Positions 47,943 to 57,078 are shown, counted from the first letter of the stretch. The stretch: DNA of 64,000 bases from CAVTWD01 sp963738325 (GCA_963738325.1 CAVTWD010000009.1:248001-312000); one strand, 5' to 3'. Numbers and translations are program-made. The notes: a model not told the origin generated them from the sequence alone.

Positions 47943-49283
47943 ATGCAGGACATCCTGGACGCGATCCTCGCGGGCGCGTCCGGCGAGGAGATCGGTGCGC
48001 TGTCAGTGCCCGATCACTACCGGGCCGCCTTCATCAAGCGCGAAGACGTCGGCATGTTCGAGGGCCTCGCCTCGCCGGACAAGGACCCGACCAAGTCCAT
48101 ACACCTCGGCGACGTGGCCACGCCGGAGCTCGCTCCCGACGAGGCCTACGTGGCCGTGATGGCCAGCTCGATCAACTTCAACACCGTGTGGAGCGCGATC
48201 TTCGAGCCGCTGCCGACCTTCGCCTTCCTCGACCGCTTCGCACGGGAAAGCCGCTGGGCCGCCCGGCATGCCCTCGACCACCAAGTGCTCGGGTCGGATG
48301 CCGCGGGCGTCGTGCTCCAAGTCGGCTCGGCCGTCCGCAACTGGCGGCCCGGCGACCGCGTCACGGTCCACTGCAACTACGTCGACGACCAGGACCCGTC
48401 CGCGCACGACGACTCGATGCTCGCGGCCAACCAACGCATCTGGGGCTTCGAGACGAACTTCGGCGGCCTGGCCGAGCTGGCGCTGGTCAAGGCCAACCAG
48501 CTCATGCCGAAGCCGGCCCACCTCACGTGGGAAGAGGCCGCCGTCAACGCGCTGTGCAACTCCACTGCCTACCGCATGCTGGTGGGCAAGAACGCGGCCC
48601 GGATGAAGCAGGGCGACGTCGTGCTCGTATGGGGCGCAACCGGAGGCATCGGTGGCTACGCGGTGCAGTACGTGTTGAACGGGGGCGGCATCCCGGTGGG
48701 GGTGGTGTCCTCGCCGGAGAAGGCGCAACTGCTGCGCGAGCTGGGCTGCGCGGCGGTGATCGACCGCAAAGCGGCCGGCTACCGGTTCTGGAAGGACGCC
48801 AACACACAGGACGAAGGCGAGTGGCGCCGCCTCGGCAAGGACATCCGAGCGCTCGTGGGCGAGGATCCCGACATCGTGTTCGAGCATCCCGGCCGCCAGA
48901 CGATGGGCGCCTCGATCTTCGTCACCAAGCGCGGGGGCACGGTCGTCACGTGCGCGGCGACGTCGGGTTACATGGTCGAGTTCGACAACCGCCACTTCTG
49001 GATGCGGGTCAAGAACCTCATCGGCTCGCACTTCGCCAACTACGACGAGGCGTGGGCGGCCAACCGCCTGATCGCCAAGGGGATGATCCAGCCGCTGCTG
49101 TCGGACGTCGTGCCGCTGCCGGAGACAGGGGAGGCGGCTCGCCGCATCCATCGCAACGAGCACGAGGGGAAGCTCGGGGTACTGTGCCTCGCCCCGGAAG
49201 GAGGACTCGGCATCGACGACGCCGCGTTCCGCGAAACCGTGGGCGAGAGCAAGATCACCCTGTTCCGCCGCCACGGCGGCTGA
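47943..49283 (+). CDS. ccrA: Crotonyl-CoA carboxylase/reductase
   Basis: 446 residues, an MDR-fold NADPH enzyme that reductively carboxylates crotonyl-CoA to ethylmalonyl-CoA. Features are AYVAVMASSINFNTVWSAIF, VLGSDAAGVVLQVGSAVRNW, HCNYVDDQDPSAHDDSML, the long insertion typical of Ccr, LVWGATGGIGGYAVQYVL for NADPH and GGTVVTCAATSGYMVEFDNR. The frame is intact. The next gene is an acyl-CoA epimerase 11 bp downstream. Together they fit the ethylmalonyl-CoA pathway or supply of ethylmalonyl/methylmalonyl units. Confidence 0.93.
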   Translation: MQDILDAILAGASGEEIGALSVPDHYRAAFIKREDVGMFEGLASPDKDPTKSIHLGDVATPELAPDEAYVAVMASSINFNTVWSAIFEPLPTFAFLDRFARESRWAARHALDHQVLGSDAAGVVLQVGSAVRNWRPGDRVTVHCNYVDDQDPSAHDDSMLAANQRIWGFETNFGGLAELALVKANQLMPKPAHLTWEEAAVNALCNSTAYRMLVGKNAARMKQGDVVLVWGATGGIGGYAVQYVLNGGGIPVGVVSSPEKAQLLRELGCAAVIDRKAAGYRFWKDANTQDEGEWRRLGKDIRALVGEDPDIVFEHPGRQTMGASIFVTKRGGTVVTCAATSGYMVEFDNRHFWMRVKNLIGSHFANYDEAWAANRLIAKGMIQPLLSDVVPLPETGEAARRIHRNEHEGKLGVLCLAPEGGLGIDDAAFRETVGESKITLFRRHGG

Positions 49284-49294
49284 ACGGAGGCGAG

Positions 49295-49711
49295 ATGTCC
49301 CAGACCGAGGCGCAGCTGACCGAGATCGACCACGTGGCCATCGCCGTCCGCGACCTCGAGGCCGCGATCGACTACTACCGACGAGCCTTCGGGGCAACCG
49401 TCGCCCACCGCGAGGTGGTCGAGCGCGACGGGGTGGAAGAGGCGCTGCTGAGGGTGGCCGACAGCTACATCCAGCTGCTCACCCCCACCCGCGACGATTC
49501 GCCGGTGGCCAAAGCCATCGAGAAGCGAGGCGAGGGGCTGCACCATGTGGGCTACCGGGTCGACGACTGCGCCACCGCGCTCGCCGCCGTGGTCGCCGCC
49601 GGAGGCACGGCCATCGACCAGGCTCCTCGGCCCGGGTCGCGGGGTACCACTGTCGCTTTCGTCCACCCGAAGGGGTCGTTCGGCACGTTGATCGAACTGG
49701 TCCAGGAGTAG
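49295..49711 (+). CDS. mce: Methylmalonyl-CoA (ethylmalonyl-CoA) epimerase
   Basis: 138 residues, a vicinal-oxygen-chelate protein. Metal ligands are in TEIDHVAIAVRDLEAAIDYY, GLHHVGYRVDD and the C-terminal glutamate in GTLIELVQE. It interconverts the 2R and 2S forms of methylmalonyl-CoA, and the same enzyme class serves ethylmalonyl-CoA. GGAGGCGAG precedes the ATG. Co-transcription with ccrA is likely. Confidence 0.92.
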   Translation: MSQTEAQLTEIDHVAIAVRDLEAAIDYYRRAFGATVAHREVVERDGVEEALLRVADSYIQLLTPTRDDSPVAKAIEKRGEGLHHVGYRVDDCATALAAVVAAGGTAIDQAPRPGSRGTTVAFVHPKGSFGTLIELVQE

Positions 49712-49713
49712 GC

Positions 49714-51018
49714 GTGGTCGGGCGCGCCCGGAAGCTCGCCGGCGTTGTCATCGCTCTGGCCGCGCTGGCTCTTGGCGCGTGTACCAGCAGCGGATCGAGC
49801 GGTGCACCGGCGTCGACGGCCGCGTCCAGCAGCACTCAGCCGGCGACCACGGCGGCGGCGGCGACCGCAGCCGTCACAACGGCCGCGACCACCGCGGCCG
49901 CGACGACGGCTCTCGTACCCACGACGGTGGCCGCGCCCGCTGGGCTCGCCTTCTACCAACCGCCCGACCCGCTGCCATCCGGGAAGCCCGGCGACATCAT
50001 CTGGACGCGTCCTTTGGGGCCCACGCCCGGGGGCACGGCCTACCTCGTCCTGTACTTGTCGCAGAAGGTCGACGGCTCACCCGCGGCCGTGTCCGGCATC
50101 GTCGCCGTGCCCTCGAAGCCCGCGCCCGCTGGCGGGCGGGTGATCGTGACATGGGGCCACGGCACGACGGGGTCGGCCGACCAGTGCGCGCCCTCCCGCT
50201 TCGGCGCAGCCTCGATCCCCAACCTCCAGAAGCTCCTCGAAGCCGGCTACGTCGTGGCCGCCACCGACTACGAAGGTCTCGGCACTCCCGGGCCGCATCC
50301 CTATCTCGTCGGCGTGAGCGAAGGGCGAGGGGTGCTCGACGCCGCTCGCGCCGCCCACCAGTTCGCGCCGGCGAGGGCGAGCGACCGGATGCTCATCTAC
50401 GGCCACTCGCAGGGCGGCCAGGCCGCGGTGTGGGCCGGGCAGCTGGCCCCGAGGTACGCGCCCGATCTGAAGATGCTCGGAGTGGTGGCTGCGGCGCCCG
50501 CGGCGCGGCTGAGCGTGATCTACAGCGCGGCCGCGTCCGTCCCCCAATTCGCCGGCTATGTGGTGGTCGGAGCTGACGGCATGCACGCGGCCTACCCGTC
50601 GCTTCCCCTGAACGAGGTCCTGAGTTCTGCCGCCTTGGCCAAGAACGGCATCGTCGAGCAGGCCTGCCTCGACGCGGTCCTCACCACCTACGCCGCCCTC
50701 GGTGCGCCCGTCGTCAGCGGCAACCCGCTGGACCTGCCGGACTGGGGCCCGAAGCTCAAGGCCAACGACGCGGGCGACACCGCCACACCGGCACCCATCC
50801 TGCTCACCCAGGGCGACAAGGACACCACGATCCCGCCTGCGCTGACCGTCGCCTACCAGCAGGGGGCCTGCCAGCACGGTAGCAACGTGACGCTGAAGAT
50901 GTACCCCGGCCAGACCCACTCCGGCGTGATCCCCGCGTCGATCGACGACACGTTGGCGTGGATGGCGGCGCGGGTGGCGGGCACGCCGGCCCCCAGCGGC
51001 TGCCCCGCCGCCAACTGA
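49714..51018 (+). CDS. Secreted lipoprotein hydrolase (secretory lipase family)
   Basis: 434 residues. A lipoprotein signal (VIALAALALGAC) is followed by a Thr/Ala-rich linker of about 45 residues. The alpha/beta-hydrolase domain has the nucleophile elbow MLIYGHSQGGQAAVWAG, an early TWGHGTTGSADQCAP loop, the acid region LLTQGDKDTTIP and the histidine in YPGQTHSGVIP. It resembles the LIP family of extracellular lipases and would be anchored outside the membrane. The start is a GTG three bases after the epimerase stop. Confidence 0.88.
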   Translation: MVGRARKLAGVVIALAALALGACTSSGSSGAPASTAASSSTQPATTAAAATAAVTTAATTAAATTALVPTTVAAPAGLAFYQPPDPLPSGKPGDIIWTRPLGPTPGGTAYLVLYLSQKVDGSPAAVSGIVAVPSKPAPAGGRVIVTWGHGTTGSADQCAPSRFGAASIPNLQKLLEAGYVVAATDYEGLGTPGPHPYLVGVSEGRGVLDAARAAHQFAPARASDRMLIYGHSQGGQAAVWAGQLAPRYAPDLKMLGVVAAAPAARLSVIYSAAASVPQFAGYVVVGADGMHAAYPSLPLNEVLSSAALAKNGIVEQACLDAVLTTYAALGAPVVSGNPLDLPDWGPKLKANDAGDTATPAPILLTQGDKDTTIPPALTVAYQQGACQHGSNVTLKMYPGQTHSGVIPASIDDTLAWMAARVAGTPAPSGCPAAN

Positions 51019-51118
51019 TCACCTCCTTCCGATTGCCGCGCCGTCGTGCACACATGTCCGCGTGCGTGGGCCGACCGAACCAATTCGCCGGCGCTGCCGC
51101 CTCGGCCCGACCTCGGGC

Positions 51119-51778
51119 ATGGGACCCTCATCGGCCGTGTTCGCACCCGTCCGAGCCCTCCTGACCGCGGCAAGCGTGACGATCGCGCTCGCCGGCTGCG
51201 CGTCCGCGACCGTCGCCTTCGATCCGCCGACGTCGGCCGCGAGCACCGCGCCGACCCGAGCGGGCACCGCGCCGGCGCCAGCGACCACATCCGCGGCGCC
51301 CACGAGCGCGCCAACCACGACGACCCCCGATCCGAGAAGCGCCCTCCTCGCCGACTTCGACGCCACCCTGCGCGCCTACAACGACTGCCTCGAGGCGCCG
51401 GAGCACTGCGACGTCGGTCGCATCGCGGCGCCGGGCTCATCATCGATGCAGCACCTCACGAACTGGTTCGCCCGCCTCGCCCGCAACGGCATCAAGGGAC
51501 GGCCGAGCCCCGAGGACTATCGCGTCATCCTGGCCACCGCCATCGCCCCCGATCGCCGCACCGCCACCATCGAGACCTGCATCGTCGACGCCGCCGTGCT
51601 CTACGACCCCCGGGGCAACGACGATCCGAGCGACGACGTGATCTTGAACGACGCCCTCGAGTCGGACCATACGCACTGGTCGCTCGCGCTGGCGGGCGGC
51701 CACTGGCGGCGGACCGACGCCAAGATCCTCGACGAAGCCCACGGAAGGAACCAATGCCCCCCGCGTCCCGCCTCCTGA
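51119..51778 (+). CDS. Lipoprotein of unknown function
   Basis: About 219 residues. The signal peptide ends in a lipobox (TIALAGCAS). A Thr/Ala/Pro-rich linker (TSAAPTSAPTTTTPDP) leads to a domain of about 140 residues with paired cysteines (CLEAPEHCDVG), a central RTATIETCIVDAAVLYDP and a final HWSLALAGGHWRRTDAKIL. The fold may be NTF2-like, as in many actinobacterial lipoproteins, but I cannot confirm it. Its end overlaps the next secreted-protein gene by 25 bp. Confidence 0.8.
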   Translation: MGPSSAVFAPVRALLTAASVTIALAGCASATVAFDPPTSAASTAPTRAGTAPAPATTSAAPTSAPTTTTPDPRSALLADFDATLRAYNDCLEAPEHCDVGRIAAPGSSSMQHLTNWFARLARNGIKGRPSPEDYRVILATAIAPDRRTATIETCIVDAAVLYDPRGNDDPSDDVILNDALESDHTHWSLALAGGHWRRTDAKILDEAHGRNQCPPRPAS

Positions 51779-52558
51779 TGGCCGCGGCCCTGGTGGCCAT
51801 CGTGTCCGCGAGCCATCTCCCGGCGGCCGCGGCGGGCGGCACGGCGAGCGGCGGCACCGACGACCGGGACGAGTCCATCTCGGCTGTCGTCGTCACCGCC
51901 GGGCCGGGCCACGGTGGCGGGGGCGGTGGCGGCAGTGGCTGCACGTGGGACGTTCCCCCGGGCGCGCCGGATGAGCTCATCCGAACCCTCGACGGCGTCC
52001 AGTACCTCCTCTACTTTCGCCTCTGCGGCGACGCCGCCCCTGACCCCGTCTGGGTTCCGCATCTCGATGCGTCGCAGCTCGCCGGAGTGGCTCGCGACGA
52101 AGTCGAGCGTCTCCTCCCGGCGCCGCGTGGTCGAGTTGGCTCCCCGCGCCAGCGGCGGCGTCGTGCACGTGGCCACGTGGATCTGGGCTGATCCGGGCGC
52201 GTGGCACGACGTGTCCGCGACCGCATCGCTACCCACGCTCGCCGCCACGGTGACCGCCACCCCGACCCGCATCCGCTTCGACCCGGGCGACGGCGCGTAC
52301 GGCGCTGGGCCCGTCGACTGCAATGGGCCGGGAGCGGCCTGGGAGGCGTCGAGCGGTGACGATGCCGCGTCGAGCTGCTCGTACACCTACCGGCACAGCT
52401 CCTCGCTCAGTCCGAGCGGGCTGTGGACCGCCAAGGTGGCATTCACGTGGCACGCGGTCTTCACCGCCTCCGACGGGACCACCGCCGATCTCGGCACGCT
52501 CACCACCACCGCCGAGCTGCCCGTGACCGTCCACGAGCTCGAGGCCGTGCTCCGCTGA
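51754..52558 (+). CDS. Secreted protein of unknown function (frame broken)
   Basis: About 268 residues. The signal peptide SRLLMAAALVAIVSASHLPA is followed by a Gly-rich linker (GHGGGGGGGSGC) and a beta-rich domain. The two halves are in different frames, with a break near 52120. The second half has WIWADPGAWHDVSATASLPT, FDPGDGAYGAGPVDCNGPGA and ASSCSYTYRHSSSL, resembling exported Ig/PKD-like proteins. AAGGAA precedes the ATG. It is probably co-expressed with the overlapping lipoprotein gene. Confidence 0.75.
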
Positions 52559-52603
52559 GCGCGCGGAGGTCGTCCGCTGGCCACGACCTCGAACCAAATC
52601 GCG

Positions 52604-53236
52604 TCAGCTGAAGTCGGGCCGCTCCCGATTGGTGCGCTTGAGCTCGTAGAAGGCCGGGGCACGGGCGAGCAGCACCGTCGCATCCCAAAGGCGGAGAGCG
52701 TCCTCGCCGCGGGGGAGGCGCGAGATGACCGGTCCGAAGATGCTGGCCTCGTCGGCGGTGCCGGGATCGAAGGTGAGGATGGGCGTGCCCACATCCGGGC
52801 CCGTGCGCCCGAGGGCGAGCTCGGTCTCGGCCCGCACCGTTGCGTCGCGGCCGGCATCATCGGCCGCGTCCTCCAGACCCGACGGCAGCCCCGCGGCGGC
52901 CACCGCCTCCCCGATGAGATCGAAGACGCCCTCTCGGATCTCGCTGCGGCTGCGTCCCTCATTGTGCAGCCGGGTCCCGAGCTCGGTGTAGAGGCGCCCG
53001 ACGGCCTCGTTGCCCGACTCCTGCCGGGCCGCGGCGGCGATGCGCAGCATCGAGCGGCCCGCCTCGTGCACCTGCCGGGCGGCTTCGGGCATCTCCTTCT
53101 CCTCGTTCACCATGCTCAGGCAGATGAACTTCCAGTCGACGCTCAGATCTCGAAGCCGGGCGACCTCGACCGTGAAGCGACTCGTCATCCACGCCCAGGG
53201 ACACACGGGGTCGAAGAAGAATTCGACGTCAGCCAT
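52604..53236 (-). CDS. DsbA-family oxidoreductase (Rv2466c-like)
   Basis: 210 residues. The thioredoxin-like N-terminus is MADVEFFFDPVCPWAWMTSR, followed by the helical insertion and a cis-proline loop (DVGTPILTF). The active site is CPWA, so only one cysteine is present. The family includes mycobacterial mycothiol-dependent nitroreductase, which has a CxxC motif. No signal peptide, so cytoplasmic. Next to a mycothiol-dependent-type enzyme, which fits a mycothiol-using host. Confidence 0.85.
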   Translation of the reverse strand: MADVEFFFDPVCPWAWMTSRFTVEVARLRDLSVDWKFICLSMVNEEKEMPEAARQVHEAGRSMLRIAAAARQESGNEAVGRLYTELGTRLHNEGRSRSEIREGVFDLIGEAVAAAGLPSGLEDAADDAGRDATVRAETELALGRTGPDVGTPILTFDPGTADEASIFGPVISRLPRGEDALRLWDATVLLARAPAFYELKRTNRERPDFS

Positions 53237-53266
53237 GGGTTCGAGGGTAGCGACGCTCAGTAGCCC

Positions 53267-53968
53267 TCAGTACATGGACAGCGGCGCGAGCAGCCCGGTC
53301 GGTGCGCCGTCAGGCGCCGCCCGCCCGTTCACGCCCGCGACGAGATCGTCCGCGCTCACCGTGCCCTCGGTGCCTCCGGCGGCGATGCGGTAGCCCTCAC
53401 CGGCCGGCTCGATGGTGACCGGTTTGTCGCGTTCGCTGACGGCGAAGCGGGCGAAGCGAGCCAACCACGCGGTGCGAGCGTCCTTCTCGGCCGGGGAGAC
53501 GGGGACGCCGAGGTCATCGGCATGGATGGCCAGCTCGTTGGCGAGGTGCCACGACTGCCAGTCGACGGGGTAGGGGCCGACCAAGGTGGGCATCTCCTGG
53601 CCGCGGTGAGCTCGCAGCCAGGCACGCGTGCGCCCGTTCGAGGACCGCCACTCGGCGAGCACCTCTGCAGGCGAGCGGTCGGCGCGATCGGTCACCCCGA
53701 GAGCGTTGAAGCTGTTCATGTCGGTGACTCCTCGGGCGCCATAGCGCTCGAGGAGCGCCGCCACCTCGTCGTCCATGCAGGCGTGGTTGTATTCCTCCGA
53801 CGCGGCGAGGTGGCCGAGAAGGTCCTTCGCGTTCCAGTCGGCGCACGCCGTCGCGACGCTCCAGCCGGCGTCGGGCATCGAGGCGAAGAAGGCGTCGAGG
53901 CGGGCGGCTTCCACGTCCATGAGCTCGACGGGATCGGTGTCACCGAGCAGCGAGGGGTCAGCAGGCAT
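53267..53968 (-). CDS. Maleylpyruvate isomerase-family (mycothiol-dependent type, DinB-like) protein
   Basis: 233 residues. The N-terminal helical metal-binding domain shows DWNAKDLLGHLAASEEYNH and SWHLANELAIHADDLGVP, with the His and ExxxH ligands of the mycothiol-dependent maleylpyruvate isomerase family. A small C-terminal SCP2-like domain follows (VTIEPAGEGYRIAAGG). Members transfer or isomerise with mycothiol as cofactor. Substrate here is unknown; maleylpyruvate or maleylacetoacetate are options. Confidence 0.88.
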   Translation of the reverse strand: MPADPSLLGDTDPVELMDVEAARLDAFFASMPDAGWSVATACADWNAKDLLGHLAASEEYNHACMDDEVAALLERYGARGVTDMNSFNALGVTDRADRSPAEVLAEWRSSNGRTRAWLRAHRGQEMPTLVGPYPVDWQSWHLANELAIHADDLGVPVSPAEKDARTAWLARFARFAVSERDKPVTIEPAGEGYRIAAGGTEGTVSADDLVAGVNGRAAPDGAPTGLLAPLSMY

Positions 53969-53998
53969 CAGCCACCTCCGGGTCGCGCAGAGCGTAGG

Positions 53999-54883
53999 TC
54001 AGGCTCGCACGGCCGTCCGCTGGCGGGCCAGCAGCGCCTGCGCCGTCATCGGGAAGATCACCATCGCCACCAGCGCGGCACCCTGGAGGGAGGCGGCGTT
54101 GGAGGGACGCAGCTTGCCGATGCGAACGCCGATGTCCGTCGCCGTGATGACGAACGAGAGCGACGTGGCCGAGAGCGCGGCCAGGGCCCCGGTGACCCAA
54201 GGGCCGAGCCGCTGACGGCACAACAGCGCCGGCACCCCTCGGACGATGAGGAAGATCAGGAGGAACAGCGGGATCCGCAGCATCGCCCCCGGCGAGCCCG
54301 TGAGACCGCTCAAGTCGAACCGGATGCCGCTGGTGACGAAGTAGACGGGGATCGGGAAGCCGAAGCCGATGGCGTCGCCCTTGGGCCAGAAGCTGGAGGC
54401 GGGGTCCTCACGATCGGCTCGGCGGAGGTCGCCCAGCACGATGCCGGCGACGAACGCGCCGAGGATGGACTCCAGCCCGAAGTGCGGCAGCACCACGCCG
54501 AGACCCGTCGCCGAGAGGATCACGGCGATCGGGAAGGGCGTGAGGATCACATCGGCTGCCGCCAGCACCTCGGCGATGGCGAAGGCGATGGCGAGACCCA
54601 ACGCATAGGCCACGGCAGCCCGACCGAGGAGGTTGCCCCGCAGGGCCTTGATGTCGACCTCGGTCCCCGCCGTGAAGAGCAGGAACCCGAGTGCGAGCAG
54701 GCCGAGCACTTCGAGCGGTTCGTCGATCTTCACCCAGCCGAGCACGTCTGGCCCGATGATCACGCCCAGGACGAACTCGAAGACGATGGTGGGGACGCGC
54801 ACCTTCGGGACGGCCGCGGCCAGGATGGGGGCGATCACCGCCACCAGCAGCACCCCCATCACGTTCTTGTACGTGAACGCCAC
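53999..54883 (-). CDS. CPA2-family cation:proton antiporter, internally shortened
   Basis: 294 residues, where family members have about 380-400. The first five helices (PTIVFEFVLGVIIGPDVLGW, GLLALGFLLFTAGTEVDIKA) and the last five (ESILGAFVAGIVLGDLRRAD and onward) are normal. ILSATGLGVVLP is joined directly to HFGLESILGAFVAG. About 80 residues usually found between them, including the helix with the ion-binding acidic residue, are missing without a frame change. It may be a real deletion, an assembly collapse, or a diverged transporter. Confidence 0.82.
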   Translation of the reverse strand: MAFTYKNVMGVLLVAVIAPILAAAVPKVRVPTIVFEFVLGVIIGPDVLGWVKIDEPLEVLGLLALGFLLFTAGTEVDIKALRGNLLGRAAVAYALGLAIAFAIAEVLAAADVILTPFPIAVILSATGLGVVLPHFGLESILGAFVAGIVLGDLRRADREDPASSFWPKGDAIGFGFPIPVYFVTSGIRFDLSGLTGSPGAMLRIPLFLLIFLIVRGVPALLCRQRLGPWVTGALAALSATSLSFVITATDIGVRIGKLRPSNAASLQGAALVAMVIFPMTAQALLARQRTAVRA

Positions 54884-55016
54884 CGGTGCCCGACGGCACT
54901 GCCCAGGTGCCGGCCCAGGCCGCTACCGTCGCCGGGATGACGGCTCGCGACCACCGCCCGGCGTCTCGGCGCAGTGATCGGGCTCGAACGGCGAGCGACC
55001 ATCCACGGCCGCGGGG

Positions 55017-55788
55017 TTGACCACGCCCACGTTCGGCTTCGGGGATTACCTGCTCGCCGGGCTGGCCGCGGCGGGCGCGGGCGCCGTCAACGCCATCGCC
55101 GGCGGGGGGACCCTGATCTCCTTCCCGACCCTGGTGGCGCTGGGCGCCGGGAAGGTGCAGGCCAACGTGACCAATACCGTCGCGCTCTGCCCGGGCTACC
55201 TCGGCGGTGCCCTCGCCCAACAGGCCGCGCTCGTCGGCGAACGCGCCCGGTTACGGCGCCTCTCGGTGGCGGCGGGGCTGGGCGGCCTGGCGGGTTCGGT
55301 CCTTCTCGTGACGACGGGCGAAGCGGTGTTCAGTCTCGTGGTGCCCTGGCTGATCCTCGGCGCGTCGCGCGTTGCTCGCCGGCCAGCGGCGCCTCCGGGT
55401 CCTGCTGCGCCTCGGCGAAGCGCACCACCGCAACATCCCCGGCTGGGTCACGCTCGCCGCCATCTTCACCGTGTCGATCTATGGCGGCTACTTCGGCGCG
55501 GGACTCGGCATCCTCTTGCTCGCCGTCCTCGGCCTGCTGTTCGACGAAACCCTGCCGCGCCTCAATGCGGCGAAGCAGGTGCTCGCCCTCGTCGTCAACG
55601 TCGTGGCCGCCCTCTTCTTCACGACGAGCGGTGATGTGCTGTGGGCGATGGTTCTCGTGATGGCGCCAGCCGCGCTCCTCGGGGGCGCCCTCGGCGGGCG
55701 CGTCGTCAACCGCGTCAACGCCGACGCGCTGCGGACCGGCGTCGTGATCTTCGGCACGGCCCTCGCCTTCTGGTACCTCCTGCGCTGA
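55017..55788 (+). CDS. TauE/SafE family membrane transporter (frame broken)
   Basis: About 256 residues with seven or eight helices. Repeated family motifs are LAAAGAGAVNAIAGGGTLIS with FPTLVALG, and SIYGGYFGAGLGILLLAVLG. One extra C near 55370 separates the halves; without it the join reads LILGASALLLAGQRRL. The family exports or imports small sulfur-containing or organic anions. The start is a TTG; no symbol can be assigned. Confidence 0.87.
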
Positions 55789-55831
55789 AGCCGCGCCGTG
55801 CCCGGCTGGCTGTGGGAGGCTCGCTGCCGTC

Positions 55832-56719
55832 ATGCAGGTCCACCTCGTCGACGGCACGTACGAGTTGTTCCGCCAGCACTTCGGGCGGCCCGACCCCGGC
55901 CCCTTCGGCGCCTGCCGCGCCGTCCTGGCGTCGGTGCTCGGCCTGATCGAGAGCGGCGCCACCCATGTCGGCGTAGCCACCGACCATGTCATCGAGAGCT
56001 TCCGCAACGATCTCTGGCCCGGTTACAAGACCAGTGCGGGGATGCCGCCCGAGTTGCTGAACCAGTTCCAGCCGCTCGAGGACGGCCTCGCCGCCTTGGG
56101 TATCACGAACTGGGCGATGGTGGAGTGGGAGGCCGACGACGCCCTCGCCGCGGCCGCCGCGGTGGCCGACGCCGATCCCGAGGTCGAGCGGGTCATCATC
56201 CTGACGCCGGACAAGGACCTCGGCCAGTGCGTCCGGGACACGCGGGTGATCCAGTACGACCGGCGCAACGACCGCTGGCTGGACGAGGCCGGCGTCACCG
56301 CCAAGTTCGGCGTGGGCCCGGCGAGCATCCCGGACTATCTCGCCCTCGTCGGTGACTCGGCCGATGGTTACCCCGGATTGGAGGGTTGGGGGGCCAAGAG
56401 CGCCGCGGCGGTGCTCGCCCGGTACCGGCACCTCGAGAACATCCCCCTCGCCCCTGGGCAGTGGGACGTCCCCGGCGTACGAGGCGCGGCCAAGCTCGCC
56501 CACACGCTGCGCGAGAACCTCGAGCTCGCGTTCTTGTTCCGGCGCATCGCCACGGTGGAGATCGACGTGCCCGTCGGCACGGTCGCTTCGTGGCGTTGGA
56601 CCGGCCCGGGTCCCGAGCTGGCCACCTTCTGCGCCACGGTCGGGGATCGCCGCCTGCCGGCCATGGCCGGTCGGCTCGCCAACTCAGCTGACATCCACCG
56701 AAAGCTGAGATCTGACTGA
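55832..56719 (+). CDS. 5'-3' exonuclease (FEN/PIN and H3TH domains)
   Basis: 295 residues. Acidic metal-binding residues are in VHLVDGTYELFR, EWEADDALAAAA and ILTPDKDLGQCV. The helix-three-turn-helix motif is in ALVGDSADGYPGLEGWGAKS. This is the stand-alone equivalent of the DNA polymerase I 5' nuclease domain and removes RNA primers or flaps. The N-terminus is at the first strand, supporting the ATG at 55832. Confidence 0.92.
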   Translation: MQVHLVDGTYELFRQHFGRPDPGPFGACRAVLASVLGLIESGATHVGVATDHVIESFRNDLWPGYKTSAGMPPELLNQFQPLEDGLAALGITNWAMVEWEADDALAAAAAVADADPEVERVIILTPDKDLGQCVRDTRVIQYDRRNDRWLDEAGVTAKFGVGPASIPDYLALVGDSADGYPGLEGWGAKSAAAVLARYRHLENIPLAPGQWDVPGVRGAAKLAHTLRENLELAFLFRRIATVEIDVPVGTVASWRWTGPGPELATFCATVGDRRLPAMAGRLANSADIHRKLRSD

Positions 56720-56820
56720 GGCGCTGGTGCTCCCCTGTAACGCATCTGCACTAGATGGGACCCATGTCACAGGCCAATCGGGAAGAACCGTTTTGGCCAG
56801 GACGTCGAAGGGTATGACGA

Positions 56821-57048
56821 ATGAAGATTGCCCGAGCGACCGAAGGGGAAGACGTGAAGGCCATCGAGAGCGGTGATGTGATCGAGTTCCGGGGCACCGA
56901 GGGGAGCCAGTCCGCCCTCGTCCTGCTGGCGAGTGACAACGCGCTGATCATCGACCTGTGCGACGGGAGCACGCCGATGTCGGTGCTCGCCTCCGACCTG
57001 GAGGAGTTGCGCGTGTTCGACCCCGTTGCCCTCCAGATCGCCGCCTGA
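56821..57048 (+). CDS. Small protein of unknown function
   Basis: 75 residues, MKIARATEGEDVKAIESGDV to VALQIAA, acidic with alternating beta-strand pattern and no cysteines. I do not recognise it. It stands alone, with the exonuclease 100 bp upstream and a convergent DNA ligase downstream. Coding GC pattern and the intact ATG support a real gene. The 100-bp upstream region has no clear operator. Confidence 0.6.
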   Translation: MKIARATEGEDVKAIESGDVIEFRGTEGSQSALVLLASDNALIIDLCDGSTPMSVLASDLEELRVFDPVALQIAA

Positions 57049-57078
57049 ACCCGTCGACCTGCGGCGGCGGCCCTCGTG

